64,000 nucleotides of DNA from Gemmatimonadota bacterium (GTDB lineage Bacteria; Gemmatimonadota; Gemmatimonadetes; Longimicrobiales; Gaopeijiaceae), in contig JAJDXG010000056.1 of NCBI GenBank assembly GCA_022823365.1, forward strand, positions 248,001 to 312,000, written 5' to 3'. Positions 26,775 through 35,625 of this stretch are shown one piece after another. Every line of letters starts with the position of its first letter. Within the stretch, counting starts at the first letter, position 1. The notes beneath the pieces were generated by a model that saw nothing but the letters and a program-made list of their open reading frames with translations, did not search any database and was not told the origin of the DNA. A program made the translations under genes and the position numbers.

Positions 26775-26952
26775 TCCCGCCTGAACGAGAGCAGACACGG
26801 GTCTGGCAACGCCGGGCAAAGCCCGACCATGGCGCTCTTGTTGAATCGCTTGCGAGCGGCTTCTACTATTCGCGGCCCGCAGAACCCGGCCGGACGTCAT
26901 CCCCCGCGGGAGGATATCCGCGCCTCAACTCACCCCCCTACGGGAGGACCCG
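26775..26952. other. Short intergenic gap with small hairpin
   Basis: The gap holds a perfect 5-bp stem (CGGGC-aaa-GCCCG, 26813-26825) downstream of the HDAC stop. It may weakly end transcription, but no T-run follows. GGAGGA near its right end is the ribosome-binding site of the next gene. Confidence 0.4.
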
Positions 26953-28149
26953 TTGGCCGACAGCCCCCTTCTGACCCGCGAGGGCGTCGAACAGGTGCAG
27001 GCGGCGCTCGCCGACATGAGGCTGCACGGCTGGCTGCTTTTCGAGTTCCACGGCCAGAACCCCATCGCCGCCTCCATGGTCGGCCTCGGCTGGAACACGC
27101 GCCGCTCCTTCACGCTCGTCCCCGACCGCGGCGATCCGGTGGCGCTGATTCACGCCATCGAGGGCTCGTCGTGGCGGCACTGGCCCTGGCGCAAGCGCGT
27201 CTACTCCTCGTGGCGCGAGATGGAGTCGGCGCTCGCCGATCTGGTGCGCGGCCGCCCGCGCCTTGCCATCGAAACCTCCCCGGGCTCGGCGATCCCGTAC
27301 CTGGACCGCGTGCCCGGGGGGATGATGGAGCTGCTTCGGGCCGTGGGGGTGGATCCGGTAAGCTCGGGCGATCTGGTGTCGCTCTTTCATTCGCGATGGA
27401 CGGCCGGGCAGCTGGCCGCCCACCGCCGCTCCGCCGCCGTGACGGCCCGCGTCGCGCGCGAGGCCTTCGAGCGCGCCGCCGCCGCCGTGGAGGGCGGGGA
27501 GCCTGCCACCGAGGGCGCGCTCTCGGACTGGATTCGCGCCCGCCTGAGCGCCGGCGGGCTCACCGAGGAAGTCGACTGCATCGTCGCCATCGGCCCGCGC
27601 GCCGCCGACCCCCACTACGCGCCCGTGGGCCAGGGCGAGCCGATCCGGCGCGGCGATCTCCTGCTCATCGACCTGTGGGGCAAGCCGACGGCCGAAGACA
27701 TCCCCGCCGACCAGACGTGGATGGGCTACCTGGGCGCGAGGCTCCCCCGCCGCACGCGCAAGATCTGGGAGGCGGTGCGCGATGCCCGCGACGCCGCGAT
27801 CGAGTTCCTGCGCGAACGCGCGGCCGCGGGCGACGAGGTGTGCGGCTACGAGGTGGACGACGTCTGCCGCCAACTCATCCGCAGGCGCGGCTACGGACGC
27901 CATTTCGTACACCGCACCGGGCACTCCATCGACGTCGATCTCCACGGCAGCGGGCCCAACATCGACAACCTGGAGACACGCGACACCCGCCTGCTGCTCC
28001 CGGGGATCGGCTTCTCCATCGAACCGGGCATCTACATCCCGGACGACATCGGGGTGCGCAGCGAGGTCGACGTCCACCTCGGCGAGGACGGACCCGAGGT
28101 GACCACGCCCGATCCCCAGGAGGAGGTCTTCCTCCTGCTCGACCGCTGA
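26953..28149 (+). CDS. M24-family peptidase (Xaa-Pro type)
   Basis: This 398-residue protein has the creatinase N-domain plus a C-terminal pita-bread metallopeptidase fold. The five metal ligands are visible: D240 in LLLIDLWGKP, D253 in ADQTW, H324 in HRTGHSIDV, E357 in SIEPGIYI and E371 in RSEVDVHL. It probably cleaves dipeptides or Xaa-Pro bonds in the cytoplasm. The TTG start follows GGAGGA by four bases. The PepP-like gene at 62691 is a second, divergent M24 member. Confidence 0.85.
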   Translation: MADSPLLTREGVEQVQAALADMRLHGWLLFEFHGQNPIAASMVGLGWNTRRSFTLVPDRGDPVALIHAIEGSSWRHWPWRKRVYSSWREMESALADLVRGRPRLAIETSPGSAIPYLDRVPGGMMELLRAVGVDPVSSGDLVSLFHSRWTAGQLAAHRRSAAVTARVAREAFERAAAAVEGGEPATEGALSDWIRARLSAGGLTEEVDCIVAIGPRAADPHYAPVGQGEPIRRGDLLLIDLWGKPTAEDIPADQTWMGYLGARLPRRTRKIWEAVRDARDAAIEFLRERAAAGDEVCGYEVDDVCRQLIRRRGYGRHFVHRTGHSIDVDLHGSGPNIDNLETRDTRLLLPGIGFSIEPGIYIPDDIGVRSEVDVHLGEDGPEVTTPDPQEEVFLLLDR

Positions 28150-28180
28150 CGGGCCGAAAGGGCTCCGCGCGCCGCCGGTA

Positions 28181-30457
28181 GTGCCGTCCCGCGTCGAAGT
28201 CGCGCTCCCGCTTCCCGTCGACCAGACCTTCACCTACGCCCTGGCTGCGGACGCGCCGCGGCCGGCGCCGGGCACCCGCGTGCTCGTGCCCTTCCACAAG
28301 GCGAAGCGGGTCGGATGGGTGGTCGGTCCGGGACGCCCCGGGTCCGGCAAGCTGCGCCTGCGGCGCATCTCCAGGATCCTCGAGGAGGAGCCGTCGCTCC
28401 CGCCGGGGCTCCTCGACCTCGCCCGCTGGATGGCCGCGTACTACATCGCTCCGCTGGGGCTCGTCCTGCGCGCGGCGCTCCCCTCCACGCTCAGTGGGAC
28501 GGGCCGGGGGCCGGGGACGATGGCGAGAACCCGGAAGGTCGTGCACATCGAGCGCTGGCTGGAGTCGCTCGCCGAGCGGGACGACGCCTTCGCGCGCGCG
28601 CCGCGCCAGAAGGCCGCCTATGAGTTTCTGGAGCGCGCCGCCGGATCGATGGCGCTTGCCTCGCTCCTCGACCAGGGCATCGGCCGGGGCGTGTTGAAGG
28701 CTCTGGAGCAGAAGGGCATCGTCGAGGTCCGCGACCAGGAGGTCGTGCGCGACCCGTTCGCCTCCACGGGGACGGAGCCGCCTCCCGACCTGACGCCCAA
28801 TCCCGCCCAGGCGGCTGCGCTCAGGCGGCTCGTGTCCGCGCTGGACGCTCCGGCGCCGCGGCCCGTCCTGCTCCACGGCGTCACCGCCTCCGGAAAGACC
28901 CTGGTCTATATCGAACTCCTGAAGGAGGTCGTGGACGCGCGCGCCCGGTCGGCGATCGTGCTCGTGCCGGAGATCTCGCTCACGCCCCAGACCGTGACCC
29001 GCTTCCGCGCGCACTTCGGCGACCGCGTCGCGGTGCTTCATTCGGGGCTCTCCGACGGGGAGCGCTACGACGCGTGGCGACAACTGCGTTCGGGGGTCCG
29101 TCGCATCGCCATCGGCGCCCGCTCGGCCATCTTCGCGCCCCTCCCCGACCTGGGCGCCATCATCGTGGATGAGGAGCACGAAGGCAGCTACAAGCAGTCC
29201 GACGCCCCCAGGTATCATGCCCGCGACGTGGCCATCATGCGCGCTCGCCAGGATGGCGCGCTGTGCCTGCTGGGCAGCGCGACCCCGTCGCTCGAGAGCT
29301 GGTCGAACCAGATCGGCGGCAAATTCGAGCTGCTGCGGCTTCCCGAGCGTGCCACCGGGGGTTCGCTGCCTCCCGTGCGCGTCGTGGATCTTCGCGAACC
29401 CCCTTCCGCACCCGCCGCGAAGCCCCGCAACGGCGGGCGGCCCGCGCGCCCCTCGACCACCGGGCGCACCGTGCTGTCGCCCGAACTGACCGGTGCAATC
29501 CGCCTCCGCCTGGAACGCGGCGAGCAGTCAATTCTGCTGCTCAACCGCCGCGGCTACTCGACCTTCTTCCAGTGCCGGGAATGTGGGGAGGTGCCGGTAT
29601 GCGCGGCCTGCTCGGTGTCGCTCACCTTCCACCGCGCCACCGGGCGGCTGCTCTGCCATCACTGCCGTTACGAGGAGCGTGTGCCCGACCGCTGCCGCCG
29701 CTGCGAATCCCGCGCGCTTTCCCGCCGGGGCCTCGGCACCGAGCAGGTGGAGCGCGTCGTGACCGAGTCCTTCCCGGGGGCCAGGGTCGCGCGCATGGAC
29801 GTGGACACCACCGCGCGCAAGTGGGCGCACAGCGAGATCCTGGGACGGGTGGGCCGGGGCGAGGTCGACATCCTGCTCGGGACGCAGATGATCGCCAAGG
29901 GCCTCGACTACCCGCGTGTGACGCTGGTCGGGGTGGTGGATGCCGATGTCGGCCTGCACCTGCCGGATTTCCGCGCCAGCGAGCGGACCTTTCAACTGTT
30001 GAGCCAGGTTGCGGGCCGGGCGGGGCGGGGCACCCTGGGCGGCGATGTCGTGATCCAGACCCGCATGCCCGGCCACTACGCCATCCGGACGGCGCGCGAG
30101 CACGACTACGAGGCCTTCGCCGAGCGCGAGCTGACCGAGCGCGCCGGACCCGGCTATCCGCCCCACGCGCGCCTGGTCAACGTGATCGTGACCAGCCCCG
30201 ATGCCGACAGCGCCGCAACCGCGGCCGAAGAGGCGGCCATCTGGGTGGAGCCCCGGCTGCGCGGAACACGGGTCGAACTCACCGGCCCCGCTCCCGCGCC
30301 CATCGAGCGCCTGCAGAGCCGGTGGCGCTGGCACTTCCTGCTGCGCAGCCCGTCCGCGCGCGCCCTGGGAACGCTCACCCGAGCCTTTTCGACGGGCTTC
30401 CGTCCCCCCTCCGACGCGCGGGTTCTGATCGACCGCGATCCGATGGCGCTGTTGTAG
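28181..30457 (+). CDS. priA: Primosomal helicase PriA
   Basis: This 758-residue helicase restarts stalled replication forks. The N-terminal DNA-binding domain starts at VEVALPLPVDQTFTYALA. The helicase core shows Walker A GVTASGKTLVYIELL and the DEEHEGSYKQ box, and the motif VI-like SQVAGRAGRG. The zinc-binding Cys cluster (CRECGEVPVCAACS through CHHCRYEERVPDRCRRCES) sits inside the helicase domain as expected. The GTG start is 31 bases after the M24 gene. Confidence 0.95.
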   Translation: MPSRVEVALPLPVDQTFTYALAADAPRPAPGTRVLVPFHKAKRVGWVVGPGRPGSGKLRLRRISRILEEEPSLPPGLLDLARWMAAYYIAPLGLVLRAALPSTLSGTGRGPGTMARTRKVVHIERWLESLAERDDAFARAPRQKAAYEFLERAAGSMALASLLDQGIGRGVLKALEQKGIVEVRDQEVVRDPFASTGTEPPPDLTPNPAQAAALRRLVSALDAPAPRPVLLHGVTASGKTLVYIELLKEVVDARARSAIVLVPEISLTPQTVTRFRAHFGDRVAVLHSGLSDGERYDAWRQLRSGVRRIAIGARSAIFAPLPDLGAIIVDEEHEGSYKQSDAPRYHARDVAIMRARQDGALCLLGSATPSLESWSNQIGGKFELLRLPERATGGSLPPVRVVDLREPPSAPAAKPRNGGRPARPSTTGRTVLSPELTGAIRLRLERGEQSILLLNRRGYSTFFQCRECGEVPVCAACSVSLTFHRATGRLLCHHCRYEERVPDRCRRCESRALSRRGLGTEQVERVVTESFPGARVARMDVDTTARKWAHSEILGRVGRGEVDILLGTQMIAKGLDYPRVTLVGVVDADVGLHLPDFRASERTFQLLSQVAGRAGRGTLGGDVVIQTRMPGHYAIRTAREHDYEAFAERELTERAGPGYPPHARLVNVIVTSPDADSAATAAEEAAIWVEPRLRGTRVELTGPAPAPIERLQSRWRWHFLLRSPSARALGTLTRAFSTGFRPPSDARVLIDRDPMALL

Positions 30458-30677
30458 CAGAAGCGCTGCGCCGACGACTCGCGCGCAAGCGGGCCCGGCG
30501 GCTCATGCCGCAGTTGCTCCGCCTCCCGATCCCCGATAGTTTGCGGCGCTGATCGGTCTGGCCGTGGGAGTGGGCCGTCATCCCCCACCTGCGGAGTCAG
30601 GTAGCCGGCCGCGTCCCGGGAAACGCCGGAGCCGGGCCGGCGGCGGTCAGGGAAGGTCCCGCAACCCCGGATTCGCG

Positions 30678-31253
30678 ATGAGCTGCCTCGCGCTGAACGC
30701 CTCCTACGAGCCGCTGACCATCGTGCCCACGCGGCGCGCAGTACGTCTGGTGCTGGACGCGAAGGCGGAGATCCTCGAGGCGGAGGAGGCGCGCGCGTTC
30801 CGCTCCGAGCACCGCAACATCCCGTTCCCCGCGGTCATCCGCCTCGTACGCTTCGTGCACGTGCCGCGGCGCTTCCGCCGGCAGGTCACCAACACCTTCA
30901 TGTTCGCGCGCGACGACTACTGCTGCCAGTATTGCGGCCGCCACCGCGATCGGCTGCGCCCGCGCGAGTTCCTGACCCGCGACCATATCCTGCCGATCTC
31001 CCGAGGCGGGAGCAATCAGTGGACCAACGTGGTTTCGGCGTGCTCGCCCTGTAACAACCGCAAGGGCAACAGGACGCCCGCGGAGGCGGGCATGCGTCTG
31101 CTCTCCATTCCCGCCGAGCCCAACCACGTCCATCTGGTCTGGGCTGTGCGCAGCGTTACCCCGGTTCAGGCCAAGTACGTGCGCATGTTCTACGGAAACG
31201 AGGTCCTCAAGGCGCTCTCCCTGTCGAGCGTGCGGTCGACCGGCGCCGCGTGA
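30678..31253 (+). CDS. HNH endonuclease
   Basis: This 191-residue protein has the family opening SCLALNASYEPLTIVPTRRAVRLVL, then an HNH nuclease domain: zinc Cys pair CQYC, RDHILPISRGGSNQWTNVV with the catalytic His and Asn, and a second pair CSPCNNRKGNRTP. This widely conserved housekeeping-type HNH family has no assigned role; it is not accompanied by a methylase. The ATG at 30678 is where relatives start. Its stop overlaps the GTG of the proline-rich gene by 4 bases. Confidence 0.85.
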   Translation: MSCLALNASYEPLTIVPTRRAVRLVLDAKAEILEAEEARAFRSEHRNIPFPAVIRLVRFVHVPRRFRRQVTNTFMFARDDYCCQYCGRHRDRLRPREFLTRDHILPISRGGSNQWTNVVSACSPCNNRKGNRTPAEAGMRLLSIPAEPNHVHLVWAVRSVTPVQAKYVRMFYGNEVLKALSLSSVRSTGAA

Positions 31254-31960
31254 AGCCGCCGTCGCCGCCGGACGGGCCCGGTGGCGCCGGGCCGGACCGC
31301 CGTCCGTCCGCCGAACCCCGCTCACCCTCGCCGGCGCGACCCGGGACTCCGCCTCCCGTTCGTCCCGCCCCTCCGCCCGTGGACCAGCCGGACCGGCCTC
31401 GACCCACGCGCCCCGGGGCGCCCGTCTCTCCGGCCCGTCAGAAGCCGCCTCCGTCCGCCCGCCCTTCCTCGCCGCCGTCCGCGCGACCGCCGGCTCCGCC
31501 GCCCGAACGCTCCGGAGCCTCGCCGCCACCCGCGTCCGGGTCGCCACCTCCCCCGGCTCGCCTGAAGCCCGCGCGCGGCACGCCTCGGCCGGCCGCGCCG
31601 ACACGCGGGCGTCCCGCGGGTCGTGGCGAATCACCTGAAGAAGCAACCCTGCGGTCGCCGCCTGCGTCAAGCGAGTGGGGGTTCTCCGACGCCGAGGGAA
31701 CGGCCTGGATCGCGCGCGTGGCGGGGACCGCGCGAAGCGGCGTCATGGCCGATTCGGGCGCCGCGCTCATGCTGGTGCGGTTCTTTCGCGCCGGGGACGA
31801 GCCGGAGAAACCGTGCGGAGAGTTTCTGACGGTCGCCCGGGATCTTGCGGGACTCTTCCCCGACGAATGGCAGGCGCTGCTGGCGGAGGCCACCCGCGAG
31901 CGGCCCCGGTCCGGCAAGACCAGGCGGAAACACCGAAGCCGGCTGCGAGGTCGGCGCTAG
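31250..31960 (+). CDS. Proline-rich protein with small C-terminal domain
   Basis: I do not recognise this 236-residue protein. Residues 1-140 are almost entirely Pro, Ala, Arg and Ser in PP-rich runs and are surely disordered. Residues about 142-222 (WGFSDAEGTAWIARVAGTA through DEWQALLAEATRERP) look like a compact domain, and the tail is basic (KTRRKHRSRLRGRR). The GTG start overlaps the HNH stop by 4 bases, so it is translated with the HNH nuclease. It could bind nucleic acid through the basic tail. Confidence 0.55.
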   Translation: MKPPSPPDGPGGAGPDRRPSAEPRSPSPARPGTPPPVRPAPPPVDQPDRPRPTRPGAPVSPARQKPPPSARPSSPPSARPPAPPPERSGASPPPASGSPPPPARLKPARGTPRPAAPTRGRPAGRGESPEEATLRSPPASSEWGFSDAEGTAWIARVAGTARSGVMADSGAALMLVRFFRAGDEPEKPCGEFLTVARDLAGLFPDEWQALLAEATRERPRSGKTRRKHRSRLRGRR

Positions 31961-32031
31961 CAGTCCGTGGGCTGCCAGCCATTCAACAACGTTCAATGTC
32001 CACGTGTCATTCTCGTTGAGGCGACGATCAC

Positions 32032-32562
32032 TTGGATGACGCGACGCTGGTTGCACTGGCCCGGTCGGGGGACGGGGAAGCCTTCGGGCAACTCGTAACC
32101 CGCTATCGCAGGGCGGCATTTCTGGTGGCTCTCTCCGTGATCGGCCGGCCGGAAGACGCGGAGGACGCGGCCCAGGAGGCTTTCCTGGTCGCCCTCGAAC
32201 GTCTCGACGATTGTCGCAGCCCCGGCAGGTTCGGGGGCTGGCTGATGACGATCGTGAGAAACCGGTCGAACAACCTCGTGCGCCGGGAGGCGTTGCGGGC
32301 GACGGACCCGATTCCGTTCAGCGCCCGTTCCAGCACCCCGACGCCGGAGAAGGAGGCGCAGTTGTCGGAGTTGCGCGAGGAACTCGCCCGCGCGCTCGCA
32401 GAGCTGCCGGAAGTACAACGGAAGATCGTGCTGCTGCACGACTTGGAGGGATGGAAGCACAGAGAGATCGCACAGCGCCTCGGGCTCCCCGCGGGGACGG
32501 TACGCTCGCATCTGCACTACGCACGCAAGTCGCTGCGAGCGCTCCTCAGGCCGGACGCATAG
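32032..32562 (+). CDS. ECF sigma factor (first)
   Basis: This 176-residue ECF-type sigma-70 factor has region 2 at residues 5-70 (DAEDAAQEAFLVALERLDD, RFGGWLMTIVRN) and region 4 at the end (LPEVQRKIVLLHDLEGWKHREIAQRLGLPAGTVRSHLHYARKSLRALL). The TTG at 32032 is the only plausible start in frame; an ATG at 32036 is out of frame. The next two genes, a membrane protein and a CpxP-like protein, suggest envelope-stress control. It probably drives the operon through to the efflux genes. Confidence 0.9.
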   Translation: MDDATLVALARSGDGEAFGQLVTRYRRAAFLVALSVIGRPEDAEDAAQEAFLVALERLDDCRSPGRFGGWLMTIVRNRSNNLVRREALRATDPIPFSARSSTPTPEKEAQLSELREELARALAELPEVQRKIVLLHDLEGWKHREIAQRLGLPAGTVRSHLHYARKSLRALLRPDA

Positions 32563-32629
32563 CTGGAAGCAATCTCGCGGGATCCAGGCAAGAGACACCA
32601 ACAGATAGCTGGACGGACGAAAGACTCAG

Positions 32630-33034
32630 ATGAACAGACAAGCCACATCAGGCCGGGATGGCGACATGGTCGACAACGGCAGAATCTCCCTGGAGCTGCT
32701 CGATCCCGGGCACTCGGACCCTGGCCACTGGGCCCGATTCCAGGCCCGCGTGATGGCCCTTGCGGGTCCGGAGCTGGCCAGGCGGCGCGCGTCGCGCCCG
32801 CTGACGGTAGGCGACGTGCTGGCGTCATGGTGGAGATTGCTGGTCCCGGCGTCGGTGGTCGCGGCCGCAGCGATGGCCTCCCTGCTGGCGCCGGCCGAGA
32901 CGACGCCCGGATCCGGCATCGCCCTTGAGGAAGCCCTGGTGTCCGGGGTCGATGATGAGCCGCTGCCGGCGGTGCTCGTTGCCGATCAGGTGGACGAGGT
33001 GGCCTTGCTGGTCGCGATCGAGGGAGGTTGGTGA
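32630..33034 (+). CDS. Candidate anti-sigma membrane protein
   Basis: This 134-residue protein lies directly after the sigma factor, the usual anti-sigma position. It has a soluble N-part of about 60 residues, one membrane helix (LLVPASVVAAAAMASLL) and an acidic periplasmic C-part (VLVADQVDEVALLVAIEGG). The zinc HxxxCxxC motif is absent. Its stop overlaps the ATG of the next gene by one base. Its function is inferred from position and topology. Confidence 0.6.
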   Translation: MNRQATSGRDGDMVDNGRISLELLDPGHSDPGHWARFQARVMALAGPELARRRASRPLTVGDVLASWWRLLVPASVVAAAAMASLLAPAETTPGSGIALEEALVSGVDDEPLPAVLVADQVDEVALLVAIEGGW

Positions 33035-33585
33035 TGAGCGCACGCAACACCCGTGCAGCAGCCGGCGGTGTACTCCTTGTGACCCTGGTGGCCGGGTTCC
33101 TTCTCGGCCTGGTGTGGTCGAGGACATCGTCGGCTCAGGCAGAACCCGGGGCGCCCACGGCGCCTGCGGCCGTGGCGGCGGAGGAGGCGGATGAGGATCG
33201 CGGAGGGGAGACCCGCCGTCGCGGCCTGATCGTCGAGCGCGTCGGACTGAGCGCCGAGCAGCAGGTTCAGGTGGACTCGATCGTAGGCCACTCGCGCACG
33301 ATGATGCGCCAGTTGCGGGCGGACTACCGTACGGGGTACGGAGAGTTGATCGAGTCGACGCGCTCCTCCATCAAGGCGGTGCTCACCCCGGAGCAGGCTG
33401 CCGAGTACGATGCCCTGCTGAACGATTTCGACCGCCGCAGGGAACTGGACGACGAGAGGGGAAGGGAGAGGTCGCGGTCCGAAGCTCGTGACCGCGGCCA
33501 GAACGACGAGGAGCGCCCGCAGCGGGACGACGGGGCCGGGGACGGGGGAGCACGGGACGGGGGAGAATGGTCACGCAAAGTATGA
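33034..33585 (+). CDS. CpxP/Spy-like periplasmic sensor protein
   Basis: This 183-residue protein has an N-terminal hydrophobic anchor or signal (GGVLLVTLVAGFLLGLVW). A helical core follows with two LTxxQ-like elements: LSAEQQVQVDSIVGHSRTMMRQL and LTPEQAAEYDALLNDFDRR. This matches CpxP/Spy/CnrX-type proteins that sense misfolded protein or metals. A long Arg/Glu/Asp-rich tail closes it. AGGGAGG lies six bases before the ATG; upstream TTG and GTG codons are alternatives. Confidence 0.75.
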   Translation: MSARNTRAAAGGVLLVTLVAGFLLGLVWSRTSSAQAEPGAPTAPAAVAAEEADEDRGGETRRRGLIVERVGLSAEQQVQVDSIVGHSRTMMRQLRADYRTGYGELIESTRSSIKAVLTPEQAAEYDALLNDFDRRRELDDERGRERSRSEARDRGQNDEERPQRDDGAGDGGARDGGEWSRKV

Positions 33586-34871
33586 AGCACTGGCGGCTCT
33601 TCTCCGCGCACGCCATCGCCGCACTCGCCCTTGCGGGCACCCTTTCGGCGCAGCAGCCGCTTACGCTGGACGAGGCGATCGCCAGGTCGCTGCAGGTGCA
33701 CCCGTCGATGGCGCAGGCGCGCGCCGGTCTGGACAACGCCGGCGTCTCGCACAGGGCCGCCTGGGGAGGCTTTCTCCCGACCCTGAGCCTCAGCTCCGGC
33801 GCCTCGACCAACAGCAGCCAGCGGTTCGACGCGGCCACCCAGCGCACCGTCGTCGGCGCGAGCCAGAGCTATAACGCGGGGCTCTCGCTGTCGTACAACC
33901 TCTTCAACGGTGGCCAGCGCTTCGCCAACATGGATCGGGCGAGGGCGGATATCGCGGCCGCCGAAGCGGACATGGAGAATCAGCGCTTCGGCGTGATTCT
34001 GCAGACCAAGGATCTGTATTTCGCCGCCCTGCGCCAGGCGGACCTGCTCGAAGTGGCGCAGGCGAGCGTGGAACGGGCCGAGGAGAGCCTGGCCAACACG
34101 CGTCGCCGCGCCGAGCTGGGCTCCGGGACGCGCTCCGACACGCTGCGGGCGCGCCTGGAGGTGGCCAACGCGATGCAGTCGGTGCTTCAGGCGCAGGCCG
34201 CCACCCGCGCGGCGCGTTTCGCTCTGGGGCGGCAGGTGGGGTTGTCGGAGCCGGTCATGCCTGAACTTCCGGACGATCTCGACCCGAGTCCTCTGGCCTT
34301 GAGCGAGCAGGAGATGTTCCTGCTCGCCGAAGATCGCTCGCCGGCGGTACGCAGCGCTCGCGCAGCCGCTCGAGCCGCCTCCGCAGCCGCCGGTTCCTCC
34401 CGGGCCTCGCGGTTTCCGTCGCTCCGGGTCTCGTCCGGCTACGGCTGGGCGAACAGGGAAGTTGCCTTCGACGGCGGGACGACTTCGTGGAATGTTCGCC
34501 TCTCCGGTAGCTACAACGTGTTCGACGGCTTCAACCGCGACCAGAACATCGCGCGCGCCGAGAATCAGGAACGCGTCGCCTTCGTACAGGAGGAGGATGC
34601 CAGACTTCTGGTCCGCGCGCAGGTGGATGGAGCGGTGTTCGCGCTGAGGACCTCCGAGCAGGCCATCGCCATCGCCATCGAGGCGAGGGATGTGGCGGAG
34701 GAGGACCTCCGAGTCGTGCAGCAGCGCTTCGATCTCTCGGTTGCAACGATCCTCGACCTGATCACGAGTCAGATCGCCCTCGTTCAGGCGGAGTCGGGTC
34801 TGGTTACGGCGCGATACGACTACGCGGTCGCGCGTGCGCAACTGGAGGCGATTCTGGGGAGCGAACTGTGA
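33582..34871 (+). CDS. TolC-family outer-membrane efflux protein
   Basis: This 429-residue protein has a signal peptide ([17 protein letters not shown]) and the TolC pattern of two homologous halves: long amphipathic helices ([23 protein letters not shown]) and porin-like strands ([37 protein letters not shown]). It should form the outer-membrane duct for the MacAB-like pump that follows. The ATG at 33582 overlaps the previous stop (ATGA); an ATG at 33567 is an alternative. The stop overlaps the ATPase GTG by 4 bases. Confidence 0.9.
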   Translation: MKHWRLFSAHAIAALALAGTLSAQQPLTLDEAIARSLQVHPSMAQARAGLDNAGVSHRAAWGGFLPTLSLSSGASTNSSQRFDAATQRTVVGASQSYNAGLSLSYNLFNGGQRFANMDRARADIAAAEADMENQRFGVILQTKDLYFAALRQADLLEVAQASVERAEESLANTRRRAELGSGTRSDTLRARLEVANAMQSVLQAQAATRAARFALGRQVGLSEPVMPELPDDLDPSPLALSEQEMFLLAEDRSPAVRSARAAARAASAAAGSSRASRFPSLRVSSGYGWANREVAFDGGTTSWNVRLSGSYNVFDGFNRDQNIARAENQERVAFVQEEDARLLVRAQVDGAVFALRTSEQAIAIAIEARDVAEEDLRVVQQRFDLSVATILDLITSQIALVQAESGLVTARYDYAVARAQLEAILGSEL

Positions 34872-35578
34872 GCCGACCTGTTATCCAAACGTCCGGACTG
34901 ACCAAGCACTACGTCCTGGGAGCGGAGACCATCCGCGCCCTTCGCCGCGTCGACCTCGAGATCAGCCGGGGCGAGTTCGTCGCCATCATGGGACCCTCGG
35001 GCAGCGGCAAGTCCACCTTCATGAACCTGATCGGCTGCCTGGACACTCCGACCCGGGGGCAGTACTGGCTGAACGAGCAGCTCGTGAGCGACCTGAGCGA
35101 CGATCAGCTCGCCCACGTCCGCAACCGCGAGATCGGGTTCGTGTTCCAGACCTTCAACCTGCTGCCGCGCGCCACGGCGCTGCACAATGTGGAGCTGCCG
35201 CTCATCTACGCCGGCGTATCCGCCCGCGAGCGACGCCAGCGGGCCCGCGAGGCCCTGGAGACGGTGGGTCTGGGGTTGCGCATGGACCACCGCCCGCCGG
35301 AACTCTCCGGCGGCCAGCGGCAGCGCGTGGCGGTCGCGCGCGCGCTCGTCAACGAGCCCGCCATCCTGCTGGCCGACGAGCCCACGGGCAACCTGGACTC
35401 CACCACCAGCGAGGAGATCATGTCGGTCTTCGTGGAACTCCACCGGCAGGGGCAGACCATCCTCATCGTCACGCACGAGCACGACATCGCCAAATACGCG
35501 CAGCGCCAGATTCATCTGCACGACGGTCTGGTCGCGCGCGACTTCCTCAACGAGCCGATGATGGCGGCGACCGTTTGA
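34868..35578 (+). CDS. MacB-type ABC ATPase
   Basis: This 236-residue ATPase of the LolD/MacB type powers the permease at 37313. Walker [10 protein letters not shown] is at 42-50, the signature LSGGQ at 146-150 and Walker B ILLADE at 166-171; the H-loop is in [12 protein letters not shown]. It starts at a GTG overlapping the TolC stop (GTGA). The pump is split: ATPase and permease are separate genes here. Confidence 0.93.
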   Translation: MSRPVIQTSGLTKHYVLGAETIRALRRVDLEISRGEFVAIMGPSGSGKSTFMNLIGCLDTPTRGQYWLNEQLVSDLSDDQLAHVRNREIGFVFQTFNLLPRATALHNVELPLIYAGVSARERRQRAREALETVGLGLRMDHRPPELSGGQRQRVAVARALVNEPAILLADEPTGNLDSTTSEEIMSVFVELHRQGQTILIVTHEHDIAKYAQRQIHLHDGLVARDFLNEPMMAATV

Positions 35579-35625
35579 GCGACAACAGCACCTCAGCCTG
35601 CGACGCAGGATTCTCTGGAGAGGAA

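Noticed and set aside
26813-26825. Strong intrinsic terminator after the HDAC gene
   Set aside because: The 5-bp stem lacks a T-run, so I kept it only as a weak hairpin.
30458-30677. Structured RNA or riboswitch upstream of the HNH gene
   Set aside because: GC-rich pairing is possible anywhere here; no consensus of a known RNA was found.
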